Source of the DNA: Trichoplax adhaerens
Lineage: Eukaryota; Placozoa; Uniplacotomia; Trichoplacea; Trichoplacidae
Direction of reading: 5' to 3'
DNA length: 64,000 bases
Assembly: GCF_000150275.1 (NCBI RefSeq)
Contig: NW_002060948.1
Coordinates: forward strand, 2,658,180 to 2,722,179
The position numbers and the translations under genes were made by a program. Of this stretch, positions 12,201 through 25,121 are shown in pieces. The notes under the pieces were generated by a model. It made no database searches, had not been told where the DNA came from, and worked only from the letters and a program-made list of their open reading frames with translations. Each line of letters opens with the position of its first letter. The stretch's first letter is position 1.

Positions 12201-15163
12201 TTGGCTCGATATTGATAAAAAGTTTTCAGAAAGGTAAGCTGGTATTATCTTAGTCGACTCCGCGAAATCGTTATACTGGCTAGTAATATCATAATTGCCT
12301 TTATTTATACATTGATAGTACTTGTCGGAAAGCTATCTCCGTAGCTTTAGACTGCTATGAGAAGAACCTACCAGAACAGTACAATTATGCCTTTCATCAG
12401 AAGCAGGTAAAATAAAGTGTAGTTAAGATATCATAAAATCAGTTATGCCTTTGTAATTTAAAGCCCTAAGTAACAAGGCAACCTGGCTTTAGATTATCTA
12501 AAAGTTTCTTACTATATTCAGCTCGCGACTAGCATTAATACGCTTAGTCAACTTGCTCTCGGTCCTTCATTTCCATCTTACGTTCAACAATTGGAAAAAG
12601 ATTGTGAAAAGGTAAATAATGAATTACAGTTCTTAGTATTACACATGCGATGCGTTCTCAGTTATCTTGTTGATAATAATTTTTTAGATCTGGAAAAATG
12701 GAAGACAAAGTTGTGAGATATTAAGCCTGACTGGAAAGCAATGCATATATCCGGTAATAATTCCTAGAATTCTTTATACAATCATTTTATTGATCTTCAA
12801 TATCATCCAGATTTGTAATTCCTAATTCGAGAAATGTGTTTAAACCCTCCAAAATAGTTACATGACTCCACAGACGACAAACCAGAAACTGACGTGAGAA
12901 AAATTATACACGTTCTAAAAAACTATCCATCGTTTAACGTTCTCAACTATACATACAATTTTAGAAAGAGATAAAACAGCGAAAATTTCGCCAAAGTAAA
13001 AATCTACCTCAAAAAAGGGCACATTCTAGTAATTATTGGTATATAAGTGCTTGTAACTGTGGAGAGACAATAGCAAAACGTCCAGATCCGTTCGATATCA
13101 AGGTTTGATATTAAAGTTTCATATTTATGCAAATGACAATGATATCTTATTAAACTTTCTTATACTCGTGCTTTCTTTCTAACTACAGGTTGCTAATTGT
13201 ACATTCTATCAAATGCTGGAAAAGAAATGTTGCAGCATATTCCCTCATATATCCTTTCCTGTCAACGTCGATAGTAATTCTCACGAAGAACAATCGATTG
13301 ATGATCATGGTATAAGTTATATTCATTCTTAAAGAATATCTTACCTCGTTCTAATTTACAAAATTTAAGAGAGAAGTAGTAATATTCTCTAAGAACTAAT
13401 TGATTACCGAGATAACAATCAAATACATTTTTTATTTCTATGCAGCTATGGAAATAGAAGAAATTAGTGCTGCCACCTCTAGTAAAAACAATGCAGACTC
13501 CTCTAATGGAGTAGCGGATGACCCTACGCTTGACGGATTAGATACTACAACTGCTATTGGACAAAATTCAGGTCCTCTTTTGATAATTTTCTCCCTGCAG
13601 TAGAAAAGTGTTACAAAATCTAACACAAACAACGATCAAAATCGTCATGAAATATTATCATTTAACGAAAATTCTGATTAAATATGCTTCACAAATAGAA
13701 TTTTCTTCATCTCCATCACCTGCTCCTGCCGCCAATTTAGTTTCTATGAAAATTGAACCGGATAATTGTAAAAAGGACGGAGAGTCATCCAATTCGATCA
13801 TTATGTTCACAATTAATACTCCAGCTGGGTATCTTCCTCGGTTTTCGTCTTGGTCCTTATGCCGCCTAGGCGATAATAATATATACAAAGCGAGCAAAGG
13901 TCACCATTTTAACAGGACTACGATGATATTATAAAGTATGCCTTACATTCAGACTACAGTATTAACTGTTTTCTATTTTTTCTACTGAAGGCCTCTTCCA
14001 ATCTGGATTTCTACCTGGTACTAATTTTCTCTGTCCATGGATAATTTCCCGTAGCGTTTTGTTAGCTAGTGATCCTTTCGAGAGTACACATGGTAATATT
14101 GTGAGAGCAAAATATTAATGCATCAATACTTGCATATGAACAAATAAAATTTTTATGCTACTATATGTTCACTAGAATTATTTTTCTTTCGAATGATAGA
14201 ACAATTTCCTACCATCGCTGAAAATAGAGGAAAATCAAGTGGAAGATACAAGAAAGGTATTTCCCGTAAATGATTTGATAAAACAACTACTCGTTATCAG
14301 ATCTTTTTTACGAAAAATTTTTAACTATTTTCTAACCAGAAAACAGCGTGAAAGCCTATATAGGCATTGAATATGAATGTCCTCACGGTGACCGGTAAAG
14401 ATTCTGTTATCTTTTATTCATTTTCTTATTAAATCATTTACTATAAAATTGATTCAATCTATAGCTTTTTTTACGCTGGTTCGAACAAAGTAATTAGAAG
14501 CAGCAACAATCTGAAGGTTTAGCATAATCAAATTATACATATTAATAATACTATGAGAATTTTAAAGCTGTCATTTAATTTTAATATTATGTATTTGCTA
14601 CAAAGGAAATAGCTTCTAAACTTACAAGCTCAGAATTACCGCTGTATTTTCCCTGCCCTTGCGGGTCCGCTGCGTATTTAGTCATCTTTTATACTCTAAT
14701 AGAGTAGGTCAACAACCTAACCACTGCAATATTTTGTTTTCTATTAAAATAGGCAAAGAAGTAGCAAAACTGTCTTTGCTCAGTGTATGCGCATTTATGT
14801 CGCATCCCCTATGGACAGCGATATCCGAGTTATTTTAAGACCATTCATTCAGCCAGGTACAGATCATCGTCTGGTATTTTATAGTGGATTTAGCCAAGGA
14901 ATTAGCCTACCTCCCAATGGTTTATGGTGTTTGCGCTTGCCGTATGTCCTAATTTCATTAGTACACTTCATTTTAACATAATCCACATATTGAAATGTAT
15001 CTTTAACATTGATGTCATTTATGTCAGTTTCGTTTACGGTACAGAAAATGAAACCATCTATCCGCCTACAGATCCGAAAACACCAAGTAAGGGCCGTATT
15101 TTGAAAGGCTTATTTCACATCACAGCGATTGTTTCCGATACCTCCCAAAATGGCAAAGGCTAG
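9272..15163 (+). CDS. SMG8: SMG8, regulator of the SMG1 kinase in nonsense-mediated mRNA decay
   Basis: SMG8 pairs with SMG9 to control SMG1, the kinase that phosphorylates UPF1. I assembled 24 phase-consistent exons: 9272-9318, 9440-9554, 10296-10418, 10753-10824, 10977-11168, 11258-11329, 11476-11555, 11652-12009, 12097-12233, 12319-12406, 12522-12611, 12688-12753, 12858-12893, 12980-13102, 13189-13309, 13446-13571, 13699-13899, 13991-14092, 14200-14256, 14340-14394, 14465-14516, 14606-14664, 14753-14941, 15028-15163. They give 898 residues; human SMG8 is about 990. Family signatures are EICVVSIIGKTP near the N-terminus, LLFIFSISHIILITHPSHKF, TPRLLFIF, LFTIPTDQQFVF, LPTSKTWFTAASY, ISACNCGETIAKRPDPFDIK, LPRFSSWSLCRLG, GFLPGTNFLCPW, AYIGIEYECPHGDRF and a C-terminal PNGLWCLRLPFVYG. 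The first exon (MDPCCDRTLHRDKDYF) and the 3' limit of exon 8 are the least certain parts. Confidence 0.93.
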
Positions 15164-17860
15164 CTAAGTATTAATGAGAATTTAAAGGCAATTCCAACGT
15201 TAAGTGTTTGATAGACATTCCAGAATGAAAATCGAATAGGCGTCACTACTAGTTTAAACGCTAGTAAGGACATATTCGACTACAGATGAAAAATACAGCA
15301 TGAAGCACTTGAAGATGATTGGTGCAATTTACTTTGTGCAATCTCCTTCCTTATCATTTCAACTCTGCTGCAACTAGCCGTATTCCATTATTATCATGTA
15401 AACATAAACGATATTATTTTGAGACCTACTAATCTTTCAATGATTGTGTATGTATCCAAATTGAAAGAAATTTGTGATTGCGATAATTTATTTATCAGGT
15501 AACAGCTACAATATAATGATTGTTTATGTTTCTATGGGAGCTTGTTGATTAAAAGGTGACAATACGGTATATCATAGTTCAAATTCAGGAATGTTTATAA
15601 AGATTGGCATTGATACCATATTATATACTTCTGTAATAATTAGAATTACTATTCATATTTTATAACCATTCTTTTGAAAATTTTCAACCAAAGCAGCTAT
15701 GTAAGATGTAAAGAGCTGCTGGAGATAAAGTTTATAACGTTTCTTATAAGTAGCGGTGCAGATAGAATAAATATAGTTACGTCCACAAACTTCATGTGGT
15801 TCGCCGATATAATTGATTAATCATGAGTACATACGCATACGTCAATGCAGTTATGCATTCCCGTACCCTGAGCGTGTAAAGTTTCCAAATTTTTTTGTCC
15901 GTTCATCATCTGGTGGAAATCAACCCGACATACATCGAAACCATCAGGCACGGCGTATGGTGGTGTTTTAAACACGATTTCTTACTCTGCTTATATCTGG
16001 TATACATAAGGAGGTTTCTCTAGAAGGTACCACTAATAGCAGTATGGAAAGGTCAATGGAATGATATAAACATATTACAAAGGTGTCTAAATATACAAGT
16101 AATTACCCCTTCCATTACCGTACTAGCCAGAGATTTTTTTTCCCCAGCTAATAATACTATACTGTACTTCGAACTGGATCTTCTACTACTGTACTTATCA
16201 GCACAGTATCGCAAGATAATTTTGCAGTAGTAATAAATTTCCCCCACTTTATAGAGCCTTTATCCCGCATTCCAAATCAAACATCAATTGACAAGAAGCT
16301 ACCATTAAAGTGATTCAATTTTATCTTATTATGAAAAAAGTAAAATACTGTAATAGACATCTTATTACTGTTGTAGTTTATGTTTACATTGTTTTCCTAC
16401 AATAGCTATACCACGGTGTCTATCTAGGTATAGTCAATAGATATTCAATCTTATAATGTCCATTTTCTTTATACAAGTACAGTGCAGTAGATTACATTAC
16501 TAGCCTAATCCTTTTGTTTGTTCGTTATACTGTACTTCGCACACCTTTTTACCGAATAGATGCATGTATCATATTGAATGGCTTAAACTGTACCTTAATT
16601 GCATGCCAAAAGCTATACAGTACAGTCAATGCCATTAGGCAAGCTCAAATTATATATATAATTATAGTAAAGGTATACCTAACAATTTTCGATCTACCGT
16701 ACTGCTTGTACACTGTAAGCCGGACCAGATTAGGCCCAATCAGACTACTACCAGCTGATTTTTGTCCTTTTTTAATTTTTTCGACATTACCCCCTAAAAT
16801 TAATAACTTGCCCATGGTATTTTTCAGGGTTGGGGAAAAGTACAAATTAATTAACTGGTGGCCTAGTTCTAGACTCTTCAGCACAGTACTACAAAGTGCA
16901 GTCTACTGTACAGTAAACCGTCCAATTTTACAACAGTATTGTTGTGCAAATTCTTTCGATAATTACAATTGGTAAACATGCTCAAGCAAAATTTTATCCT
17001 AGCAATTTTGATAATTGTTTACTTTCTGATGCGCGTATAATACGGAAGGCTATTTGGGGAGACATTGTACGTACATAGAAGCAAATTATCAGCTCGATTT
17101 ATGTTGTCTCCAAGATCGTGTATGTATCTGGACTACAAACTCGCCTAATATTATTAGACCTTGTGAACTTCCTTAAATTAAGTTTTGCAATTTGTGTTCT
17201 ACAGTAGTACAGTATAGAACTGTAGATTAATTAACTATTCATTCTACTGTCTATTTTAATGAATGCAGTACTTCGGTACACTTTGTGCAGCCGGCTATTG
17301 CTGGCATAATTTAGGTATATAGCGCTGTCAGTGATGCATATGCACTAGTTGTGAGTGGACAACATCGTTGCCATACAGCCGATGCCGGAAGCCTCCTACA
17401 TTCATATTTTCAAAAATCACAAAAGAAATTTCTAACCTTTAGAGTAGTTTCCGTTAGTAGAGTTCAGTATAGGATTTGTATACTTTTCTAGCCGTTGTAT
17501 TAGCCCCTTGTCAATTGGGCCAAAACAACAAAAGAAATTGTCCACTTCTCCTGCTCTTTCTCACTCATTGGCCGCTCGATGATAGAAATCGAAGCTTTTA
17601 ATTGCGGAGTTTGCCATATTCCTTTATTCCAATGCCATCATAAAAGCCAAGATGCTCATTGAGTTCACTTTCATGCGGTCATGATGCTATTCCATCGTTC
17701 TATCGACTATTATTGATTAGTTGACTAGGAATAAATGCAGTAAATACAATCAATATTGTACAGTACAGTAACTATAAGATTACGCCAAAGCCGGCAATAA
17801 TTTATTCAGATTCATAACAGCCATCTAAAAATCGACACTCAAGTAGAATTATTTCATCGA
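15164..17860. other. Spacer between SMG8 and the Kelch gene
   Basis: The 5' flank of the Kelch gene lies here and carries GTAC words at 16490-16640, 16880-16915, 17198-17283 and about 17757-17770. A 48-codon open stretch on the minus strand at about 15825-15970 is the only coding-like segment, and it is too isolated to call a gene. The rest shows nothing I recognise. Confidence 0.6.
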
Positions 17861-20270
17861 ATGACTATGCGCCCTTCTCGTCAACGACCATCAAGTGGTA
17901 ATAGTACCAGCTTGAATATCAATGATATCCATCGTAGCGATCGTAATACTGGCAGTAGTGATAATAGCGACAGCAGCCGAGATAGCAATGATACCAATAA
18001 TAACAGTTTTAGCTCAGATAGCCCTGAAAATATCATCAACAAAAGCGACGAAGTAATGGATGTTTTAATTCATCATGGTATCCATCATACTAATCAAGCA
18101 TTCAGTGCTATTGGCCAAATGAAGAGTCGAGATGAATTATGCGACGTTGAATTAATCGTCGATGGTAATCGTTTAAAAGCACATAAATTGATCTTGGCTT
18201 CATTTAGTCCATACTTCCATGCCATGTTTACCAGTCAATTAGCAGAAAGTCAATCCAATACTGTAACATTGCATGATATTGATTTTGAAGCTCTAAAAAC
18301 TTTAGTCGATTATACTTATACTTCGGTCATCGATATCAACCAACATAACGTCCAGGTAGGTTCTACTCTGCTCAACTTATTCTTATCAATGTCGAAGATT
18401 AATACTGTGCATGCCTATCGTCTCTTGAATGAATTACTGTAAATAGTATAGCAATGAAGCTTCAGCTTTAGTTAACTGGCGATCAATTCTACTGTATAGA
18501 TATTATTATTGTTTATTATGTATCTACGATACAGAACATGGAAAGTAATGGTCTAATAGAATGATCACATCAGCATATTACTACAGTACAGTATATCAAA
18601 TTAATTGCTATAAATTGAAATAATATTGTGCACGTTGCAAACTCTAATTGAGGTTGATGAGTATAATCTACTATTCAAGAAGAATTTGTATACTGTACCA
18701 CTCTAGTCACAAATTTTTGTACGATAAAAGTGGTAAAATACTCTTGTCAATGTATCTAATTTAATATTACAAATTATATATTAGTAACGTTTTTTCGATA
18801 AACCTTTTCCTGCTTGATACGCGTGTATCTTTAAATTAACTTGACTATTTACTATAATATTTGTTTATATAGGTATTGCTATCCACTGCTAGCATGCTGC
18901 AAATGAATTGTGTACGTGATTCCTGTTGTAAATTTTTAAAAACACAGCTCCATCCTTCAAATTGCTTAGGAATAATAGCCTTTGCTGATACTCACTCTTG
19001 TAATGAACTGCATCAGCTATCACATGAATTTGCCCTTGGACATTTTAAAGAAGTTATTCAAAGCGAAGAATATGTTTTATTATCTTATAATCAAGTTGAA
19101 AGTTTAATTAGCTCAGATGTCATGAATGTAGACAGCGAAGAATGCGTCTTTCAAGCTGTCATGTCGTGGATAGATCACGATCGAGCAAATAGGCAAAAAT
19201 ATGTCGTCAACTTAATACAACATGTTCGCCTACCACTTGTTTCACGTGATTTCCTGTTATTGCATGTGGAAACAAATGAACTTATTCGAAATTGCAATGA
19301 ATGCAAAGATTTATTAATAGAGGCAATGAGATATCAACTATGGCCAGAAAAAAGATCTCTTTATCAAAATTTTCGAACTCAATATCGTCGATTATGTGGT
19401 ACGTCAAAAGTAGCTATTAGCATTGGAGGTGGTAGCCTCTTTTCTATCCATAGCGAATGTGAAATTTATGATATTAACCGAGATAGTTGGATACCGGTAG
19501 CATCAATGGCAGAGCGCCGCGCACGTCTTGGCGTAGCTGTTATTAATAATACTGTATACGCTATCGGTGGCTATGACGGTGGTAGTGATCTTAACTCAGT
19601 CGAATGTTACTTACCCCAAACCAACACTTGGACTTTAATCCAATCGCTAGGTACTAGACGTAGTGGCTTAGGTGTAGCTGTAACATCAAACTTAATTTTC
19701 GCAATAGGTGGATATGACGGAGCTTTGTGCTTAAACAGTGTTGAAAGGTACGATCCGTTAACAAATCAATGGAGTTGTGTAGCAGACTTAAATTCTAGAC
19801 GTCGCTATGTTCGTGGAGCTACCTTAAATGATTGTATCTACGCTATCGGTGGTTTTGATGGTGGTATCCACTTAGCTAGTGTAGAATGCTATGATCTGAA
19901 CCTAAATCAATGGAAACAATCTGCGTCCATGCTAGCTCGACGTAGTAGTGCTGGTGTTACTGTTGTTGATAATATACTTTATGTGTGCGGCGGTAATGAT
20001 GGTTCTAATTGTTTGCGAAGTTTCGAAAAATATGACCCTGAAAAGGACGAATGGATTTCATTGCCACCAATGAATAGTAAAAGGAGTACTCATGATGTGA
20101 TCGCGGTCGATGGTTGGATATACGCAATTGGTGGCAACGATGGAAGTGCAAGCTTAAGTTCTGTTGAAAAGTATTCCATTGCGGCAAATAAATGGTATCC
20201 ATCATCTGCTATGAATATGCGCAGGAGCAGCGTTGGTGTTGCCTTCTGTGAGGTCCTTTTACACGAATGA
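17861..20270 (+). CDS. BTB-BACK-Kelch protein (KLHL family), CUL3 adaptor type
   Basis: KLHL proteins act as substrate receptors for CUL3 ubiquitin ligases. There are two exons, 17861-18355 and 18873-20270, joined in phase 0 (NVQ|VLLSTAS), for 630 residues. Residues 1-75 are a low-complexity Ser/Asn/Asp-rich tail. The BTB domain spans about 85-195 (ELCDVELIVDGNRLKAHKLI, SPYFHAMFTSQLAES). The BACK domain follows (LHPSNCLGIIAFADTHSCNE, VRLPLVSRDFLL), then six Kelch repeats from about residue 345 to the end, each with a GG doublet, Y and W (YAIGGYDGG, FAIGGYDGA, YAIGGFDGG, YVCGGNDGS, YAIGGNDGS). Length and order match the KLHL17/18/20 type. I cannot assign one orthologue, so no symbol is given. 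The large second exon, uninterrupted over 1.4 kb, is unusual among the intron-dense neighbours. Confidence 0.95.
18356..18872 (+). other. Single intron of the Kelch gene
   Basis: A 517-bp GT-AG intron in the BTB region. It contains a few isolated GTAC words (near 18580 and 18690) and nothing else of note. Confidence 0.85.
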
Positions 20271-21404
20271 ACTTATGGGCTAAGAACTATGATGTTCTAT
20301 AATTTAGCTGTGAAATAACCCTGATATCAAGATACTCTCACCTGTATATTGTGAAATTTTGCTTCTCTATTCTAATTGTTGTACTGATTGAAAAAAACGC
20401 ATCTGCTCGACGATAGATAGTAAACTATAAATACGTGTTGGACTAAAGCTAACAGACTATGTACTGCATTAACAAACTACCTTAGCAATACACAACGAAT
20501 AGCTAATTAGCTCTCTAGAGTTGATTTATTTACTACGATACACGCGTTAAAGTTTATTAAGAATAACAAATTGATTCCTCGATAATAATTTATAAAATTA
20601 AAATTATTTATTGAAATATTTAAGCTTATAAATGTAGGGATAGGAAATGCCGATCATACGCGTATATCCATGTACAACGATATAATTCCTACAGTATATA
20701 AAGAAACTTCTCTACGGTCAAAAAAAAGTGTTATACACTAGCAAGGAATACCGCACCAGCGGAAAATCTCCGTTCTGTTTATCATTCACACTGATCTAAT
20801 ATCTACTTTGTAATTTTCCATGCAGGCTTTCAAGAACGACCAATTCGTGTGTCATTGTCATACAGTCGAAACATGTAATGACTCAGACGAACGATATCTT
20901 ACAGTAATTATCATTTGATCCCATGCAATAAAATGAACTGTTCAAGACCGACAAGACTTTTCGTTATCTTTGTTACATGTATCAACAACTTCTATCGACA
21001 CCAAAAAAATGTCCCTGTTGTCAATTGTAGCAACGTAAGGATGATTGCATATTTATTGATAAGAAGTCATAAATTATAACAAAATTGCAATTTTTGTATT
21101 ATTACCAAGAAAAACTAGTCTACTCCGTAAATCCTTCCCTGCAGATAAGTTACTATTACATATTTGTTGTAATATCATTAACATTAACAGTTGCTACATC
21201 AATACATGAAGATAGCTAATATAAAATAAACTAAGGCAAGAATTGACAAGGTTAATCAGAATTTAACAAATTATAATCCATTAGGTTTGAGGTTAAGCAA
21301 ACTTTAACATAAATCTTGGGAAAATGTAATTCTTAAATTTGCGTAAAAGATATCCATACATTTAACGCTAATAGCCCTGATATGTATAACAGAATCGATT
21401 TCAT
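20271..21404. other. Convergent 3'-3' spacer between the Kelch gene and PHB2
   Basis: AT-rich and without a supported gene. An AATAAA-type signal lies near 20927 for the Kelch transcript. There is no cluster of GTAC palindromes here, in contrast to the 5' flanks. Confidence 0.6.
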
Positions 21405-23387
21405 TTATTTCTTCCTGTTGGGATCGGGTGCATTCTTAGCTAAAATCTCGTCCCTGTCAACATAAAAAGAGACAGTAGTACCTTATAGCATTACGTAAAC
21501 ATATTACGAGATGTAATACCATAGGAACGCAAACTTACAACAAATTGAAGTCACTGTCAGATAAGTTTAGCAACAGCGAATTGGCATTCAAGTATACGCG
21601 ATTTTGGGATTGTGAAATCTGTTAGAGAAGCCAAATCAATCATCTATAGCTAATTACCGTACAATATGCTCATTGATTATGAAAAGAATTACAGCTACTA
21701 CATACAGTTTTAGCCACACTTTGAGCAGCCCTAATTTTTCGCAATTTAAGATAACCAGGATTTTCCTTCATCGCTTGACCGATGTGCAAAGTGTCAAGGT
21801 TTAATAATTCTTAAAGATTAATGTTACATCATCGCGCTACAAATCCATCTACAGTTAGCAAGTGGATCTTAATATAGTACAGAAAGGATATCAATTTTGC
21901 AGAAGCAGCTTCTCCTTCCGCTTGAACTACTTTTTGTTGTCTATCTTGCTTAGCTTTCTCTACAATGAATTGAGCTCTTTGAGCTTCTTGTTGAGCAACT
22001 TGTTTAGCCTCAACAGCGGCAGCGTATTCTTTACTGAAACTCAGATCAGTTATCGACACATCATCAAGAATAATGTTGAAGTCTAAAGCCCTGTCTGTCA
22101 ATAATTTGTACACCAACATACTGACCTACAGTAAAACAATATTGAAATTTTTACTGAAGTTAATCGATTTATTACGACTTTAAAAGCTATAATAAAAAAA
22201 TAGATGTAAGTATCTCTATCTACTTATACGTAGTAGAGACTGTATACATTATATTTACGTACTTGAGAACGCTGAGTAATAAGTTGAGATGCGTTAAATT
22301 TAGCTACGACGCTTTTCAATACCTGCAAGCATCAGCAAATATGGAGTAAATTAGGATTTTATATTAGACTTCTTAGTCACTAAGCAAATCTGTAGTACAT
22401 AAATTATAAAAAATTATTCATACCTCATTGCAAATCGATGGCAATATTCTCTCATCATAGTCGACACCTAATCTCTGATACATTGCAGGTAATTTATCGG
22501 ATAATGGTCTTGAAAGTACACGAAGACTGATGTTGACCATCTGCAGATCTAAATCAGCAAGAATTATCCAATGTAATATGATAATTTCAAAAGTATAGCC
22601 AGATATGCATCATGTATGTATGTATGGCACAATTATTACCTTTACTACCAGTTAAAGATGTTATTCGACGAGGCTTGGATCGAATATCGTAGATGATAGG
22701 ATATTGAAACCATGGTATCCTGTTAATACGACACATATGCGTAGGTCATGTACTGTACTTAGTCCCAAGCGTCCGAGTTTACTACAGTATTACTTTTGCT
22801 TTATTGACGAGAAGAGGCTAATCAATCAATTTTAATTTCATATATTCAAACCGTACCTAAAGTGTAGACCTTCATTATAAATAGTCTCTTGGATACCGCC
22901 AATTCTGCTAAACATAATTGCTCTATGACCACCTTCCACTATTGATAAAAAGTTGAAATGAGACCATAAGATGTTGCGTAATACGAAGTAATCAAGAGGT
23001 AGAGTAGTGGCACGTTCACTTGTTGTAAACTGTAAATTACGAAGCTGTACGATTATAATCTATTTCCTATCCTAACATCTTGGTGAATACTGTACTACAC
23101 GGGATTAAACTTAGTTGTCAATACAGTGGAAACGACAATCAATGCAACTATTGGAAATGCGGCATGTCCCTACGCAGCTACAGTGATGTCACGATGCATC
23201 TGAACAGACCCGTAGGTTAGCGATGATCAAGGAAAGATCATCCCTTGTAGTGAAAAGTACCTGTAAATATTGACTCCTTGACGCCATAACCTAGAATTCC
23301 TGCACCAATTAACAATCTCATGCCAGTACCGAAGCCCTTTGGCATGCTTGATAAGCGACCAGCCATATCCCTAATATTTTTAGCCAT
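21405..23387 (-). CDS. PHB2: Prohibitin-2 (PHB2)
   Basis: PHB2 assembles with PHB1 into ring complexes of the mitochondrial inner membrane that stabilise respiratory proteins and m-AAA protease. Nine exons on the minus strand: 23261-23387, 22857-22938, 22640-22719, 22424-22548, 22263-22322, 21892-22125, 21706-21783, 21539-21618 and 21405-21453, for 304 residues (human 299). The start [12 protein letters not shown] aligns with the family N-terminus. It is followed by a membrane segment ([12 protein letters not shown]), the SPFH core ([52 protein letters not shown]) and the C-terminal coiled coil ([20 protein letters not shown]). The tail ends in NRKK. Intron 6 does not follow GT-AG: it begins ATATCCTTT and ends AC, see its own entry. 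CENPS lies head to head, 1.7 kb away. Confidence 0.97.
21784..21891 (-). other. U12-type AT-AC intron in PHB2
   Basis: Read on the minus strand, exon 6 ends GCAAAATTG and the 108-nt intron starts ATATCCTTTC, the textbook U12 5' splice site. The intron ends CCTTGACACTTTGCAC. CCTTGAC (21793-21799) matches the U12 branch-point consensus about 10 nt from the terminal AC. Splicing there restores [13 protein letters not shown], the conserved prohibitin sequence in phase 0. No GT-AG alternative gives the family sequence without an insertion. Confidence 0.93.
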
Positions 23388-23479
23388 GTTGGACAGAAAA
23401 GCGAATTTGATTTGGCTTGAAAGTTCAGCACGAGTGAAGAGTAGACCAGCAAAGTGTGCAGACCGCTGCCACAGTACCT

Positions 23480-23970
23480 TATCCAGTACTGTACACTGTA
23501 CACTGTACACTACTGTACAACACTGTACTGTACCGTACTGTACAGTATGCAGTAGTACGTACTGTACAGTACAGTATCGTACTCCATCTACTGACCCATG
23601 AAGCTGATGGAGGGGTACAGTACACACTACACTGATCCCACACCATGCAATGTACTGTACACTGTACATTGTATTTTTACTGCGTAAGCATCAACGCTAC
23701 GACATCGCACATGTACGTCAGGTCTACATGCACGTCAGGTCGACTGCACTCATACGGCCAACAACCTTTTCACTGCGCAGTCACTGTACTGTACAGTGCT
23801 GTGCTGTACTGTACTGTACTGTACGTCTGATGCAATCTTCAGTGAGATTGGAGGATGAAAAGTGGCGTACTGTACTGTACAAGTGTACAGTACTGTAAAG
23901 TACTGTACTGTACTGGACGCATCTCTAGCATACTGTATACAGTACAGTACTATACACAGTACTAAGGTCA
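23480..23970. repeat. Largest GTAC-palindrome block
   Basis: Runs of TACTGTACACTGTACACTG, CTGTACCGTACTGTACAGTA and CTGTACTGTACTGTACTGTA, with several perfect inverted repeats. The block begins about 95 bp upstream of the PHB2 start codon and extends for about 0.5 kb. Confidence 0.85.
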
Positions 23971-24360
23971 CCGATGACGATTAAAACCTGTACGTACTGA
24001 CTGGACAGACGAGAGTACGCCCTTGTAGGACCTTGTACTGCACTCCATTTTGGCATAGTTTTGACCTAGCTATACTCAGTGTAAAAAAAGAAAGAAAGAA
24101 AGAGAGTAGGCCTTGGCCAGGGAACTATGTACTCAAAATAAAATAATAATAAGGGGACTTAGTGTAAATGAATCATTTTACCGTACTGGACAAAAACCAG
24201 CCAAGCGGCCGATGGAACGAGATTGCGCATACCGTACTTCATCAAGGATTGCAGACCACTGCTTGACGGTACCGTAACGTATCGTTTCACGATACGGTCC
24301 AGTTGAGATGACCAGCAAAATAATGCAGTCAGCCCCACCCCCTACAGTATTTGGTATTTG

Positions 24361-24400
24361 GTACATGTACTGTACTGTACAGTACAGTACAGTACTGTAG
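24361..24400. repeat. GTAC-palindrome run
   Basis: Uninterrupted (ACTGT/ACAGT) words around GTAC, fully self-complementary and able to fold as a cruciform or hairpin. Confidence 0.8.
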
Positions 24401-25121
24401 ATTCCTCGCTCGTCCTGCTTTGCATGCATGACGGCATGATAGAGGAAGGTGTGGAAAACTTTTTTGCAATTTTAGGCGTGATGAATCGGCCTTATGTCTA
24501 CAGTAGTTTACTTTACTTATTGCTCTCTTCATAGTGTATAACAGTACCATGGTAGTGTTGAGGACTGTTAGAAGAAAAGTTTTTTTCTCGTAGTCCATGA
24601 CAGCACATTGAACTTAATACTGACTGTGCTGGAGTCCCTGCCTTGGCTATAGGACTATAAAGAAGTCAGATCAACTGTATCATTTGTATATGATATAGTA
24701 TAAGAAAAAACGACAGTAACTGCAATCTGCAAATTATATTAATTATATTAATTAATAATCTTCATTGAGGTACACAGTCATAGGACTGCACACTCAGTAC
24801 TTACTCTATCAATAGTCAGTACATTACACAAACAACTTACCTTTTAATCAATCAATTTATTTATTGTCCATGTACTATTACAGCCCTTCTAAATATTATT
24901 TTATCATCATCGATTAATATAAGTCACGGGCAATGCTTTACGTAGTATGATAGTGATCATAGAGGAAAATACAGTAGGTCGCATCGACTAATGCCACACA
25001 ATTGTCAAAGTTTACAGCTGGATTGAGCTCAATAATGCAGTAAATATCATTTGTTGTTATACTGCAATATCACAACGGCAAAGGACTGCAACAATCCAAT
25101 TCTAACCCCATCAATGACACT

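Larger units (their letters stand above)
23388..25121. other. Divergent spacer between PHB2 and CENPS, rich in GTAC palindromes
   Basis: Both neighbouring genes start here. Palindrome blocks lie at 23480-23600, 23645-23670, 23785-23970 and 24361-24400, and a short AAAG microsatellite at 24083-24106. The many overlapping open frames on both strands are produced by the repeats (translations rich in YCTVQ/STVQY-type words). I therefore reject them as genes. Confidence 0.7.

Noticed and set aside
21829..22119. PHB2 exon 6 reading through to GDGFVAR-type sequence as an alternative C-terminus
   Set aside because: The family sequence continues in the next exon and the U12 splice sites explain the junction exactly.
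23238..24600. Many overlapping open frames on both strands in the PHB2/CENPS spacer
   Set aside because: Their translations are periodic words from GTAC repeats; palindromic sequence opens frames on both strands at once. Only the PHB2 first exon is real.
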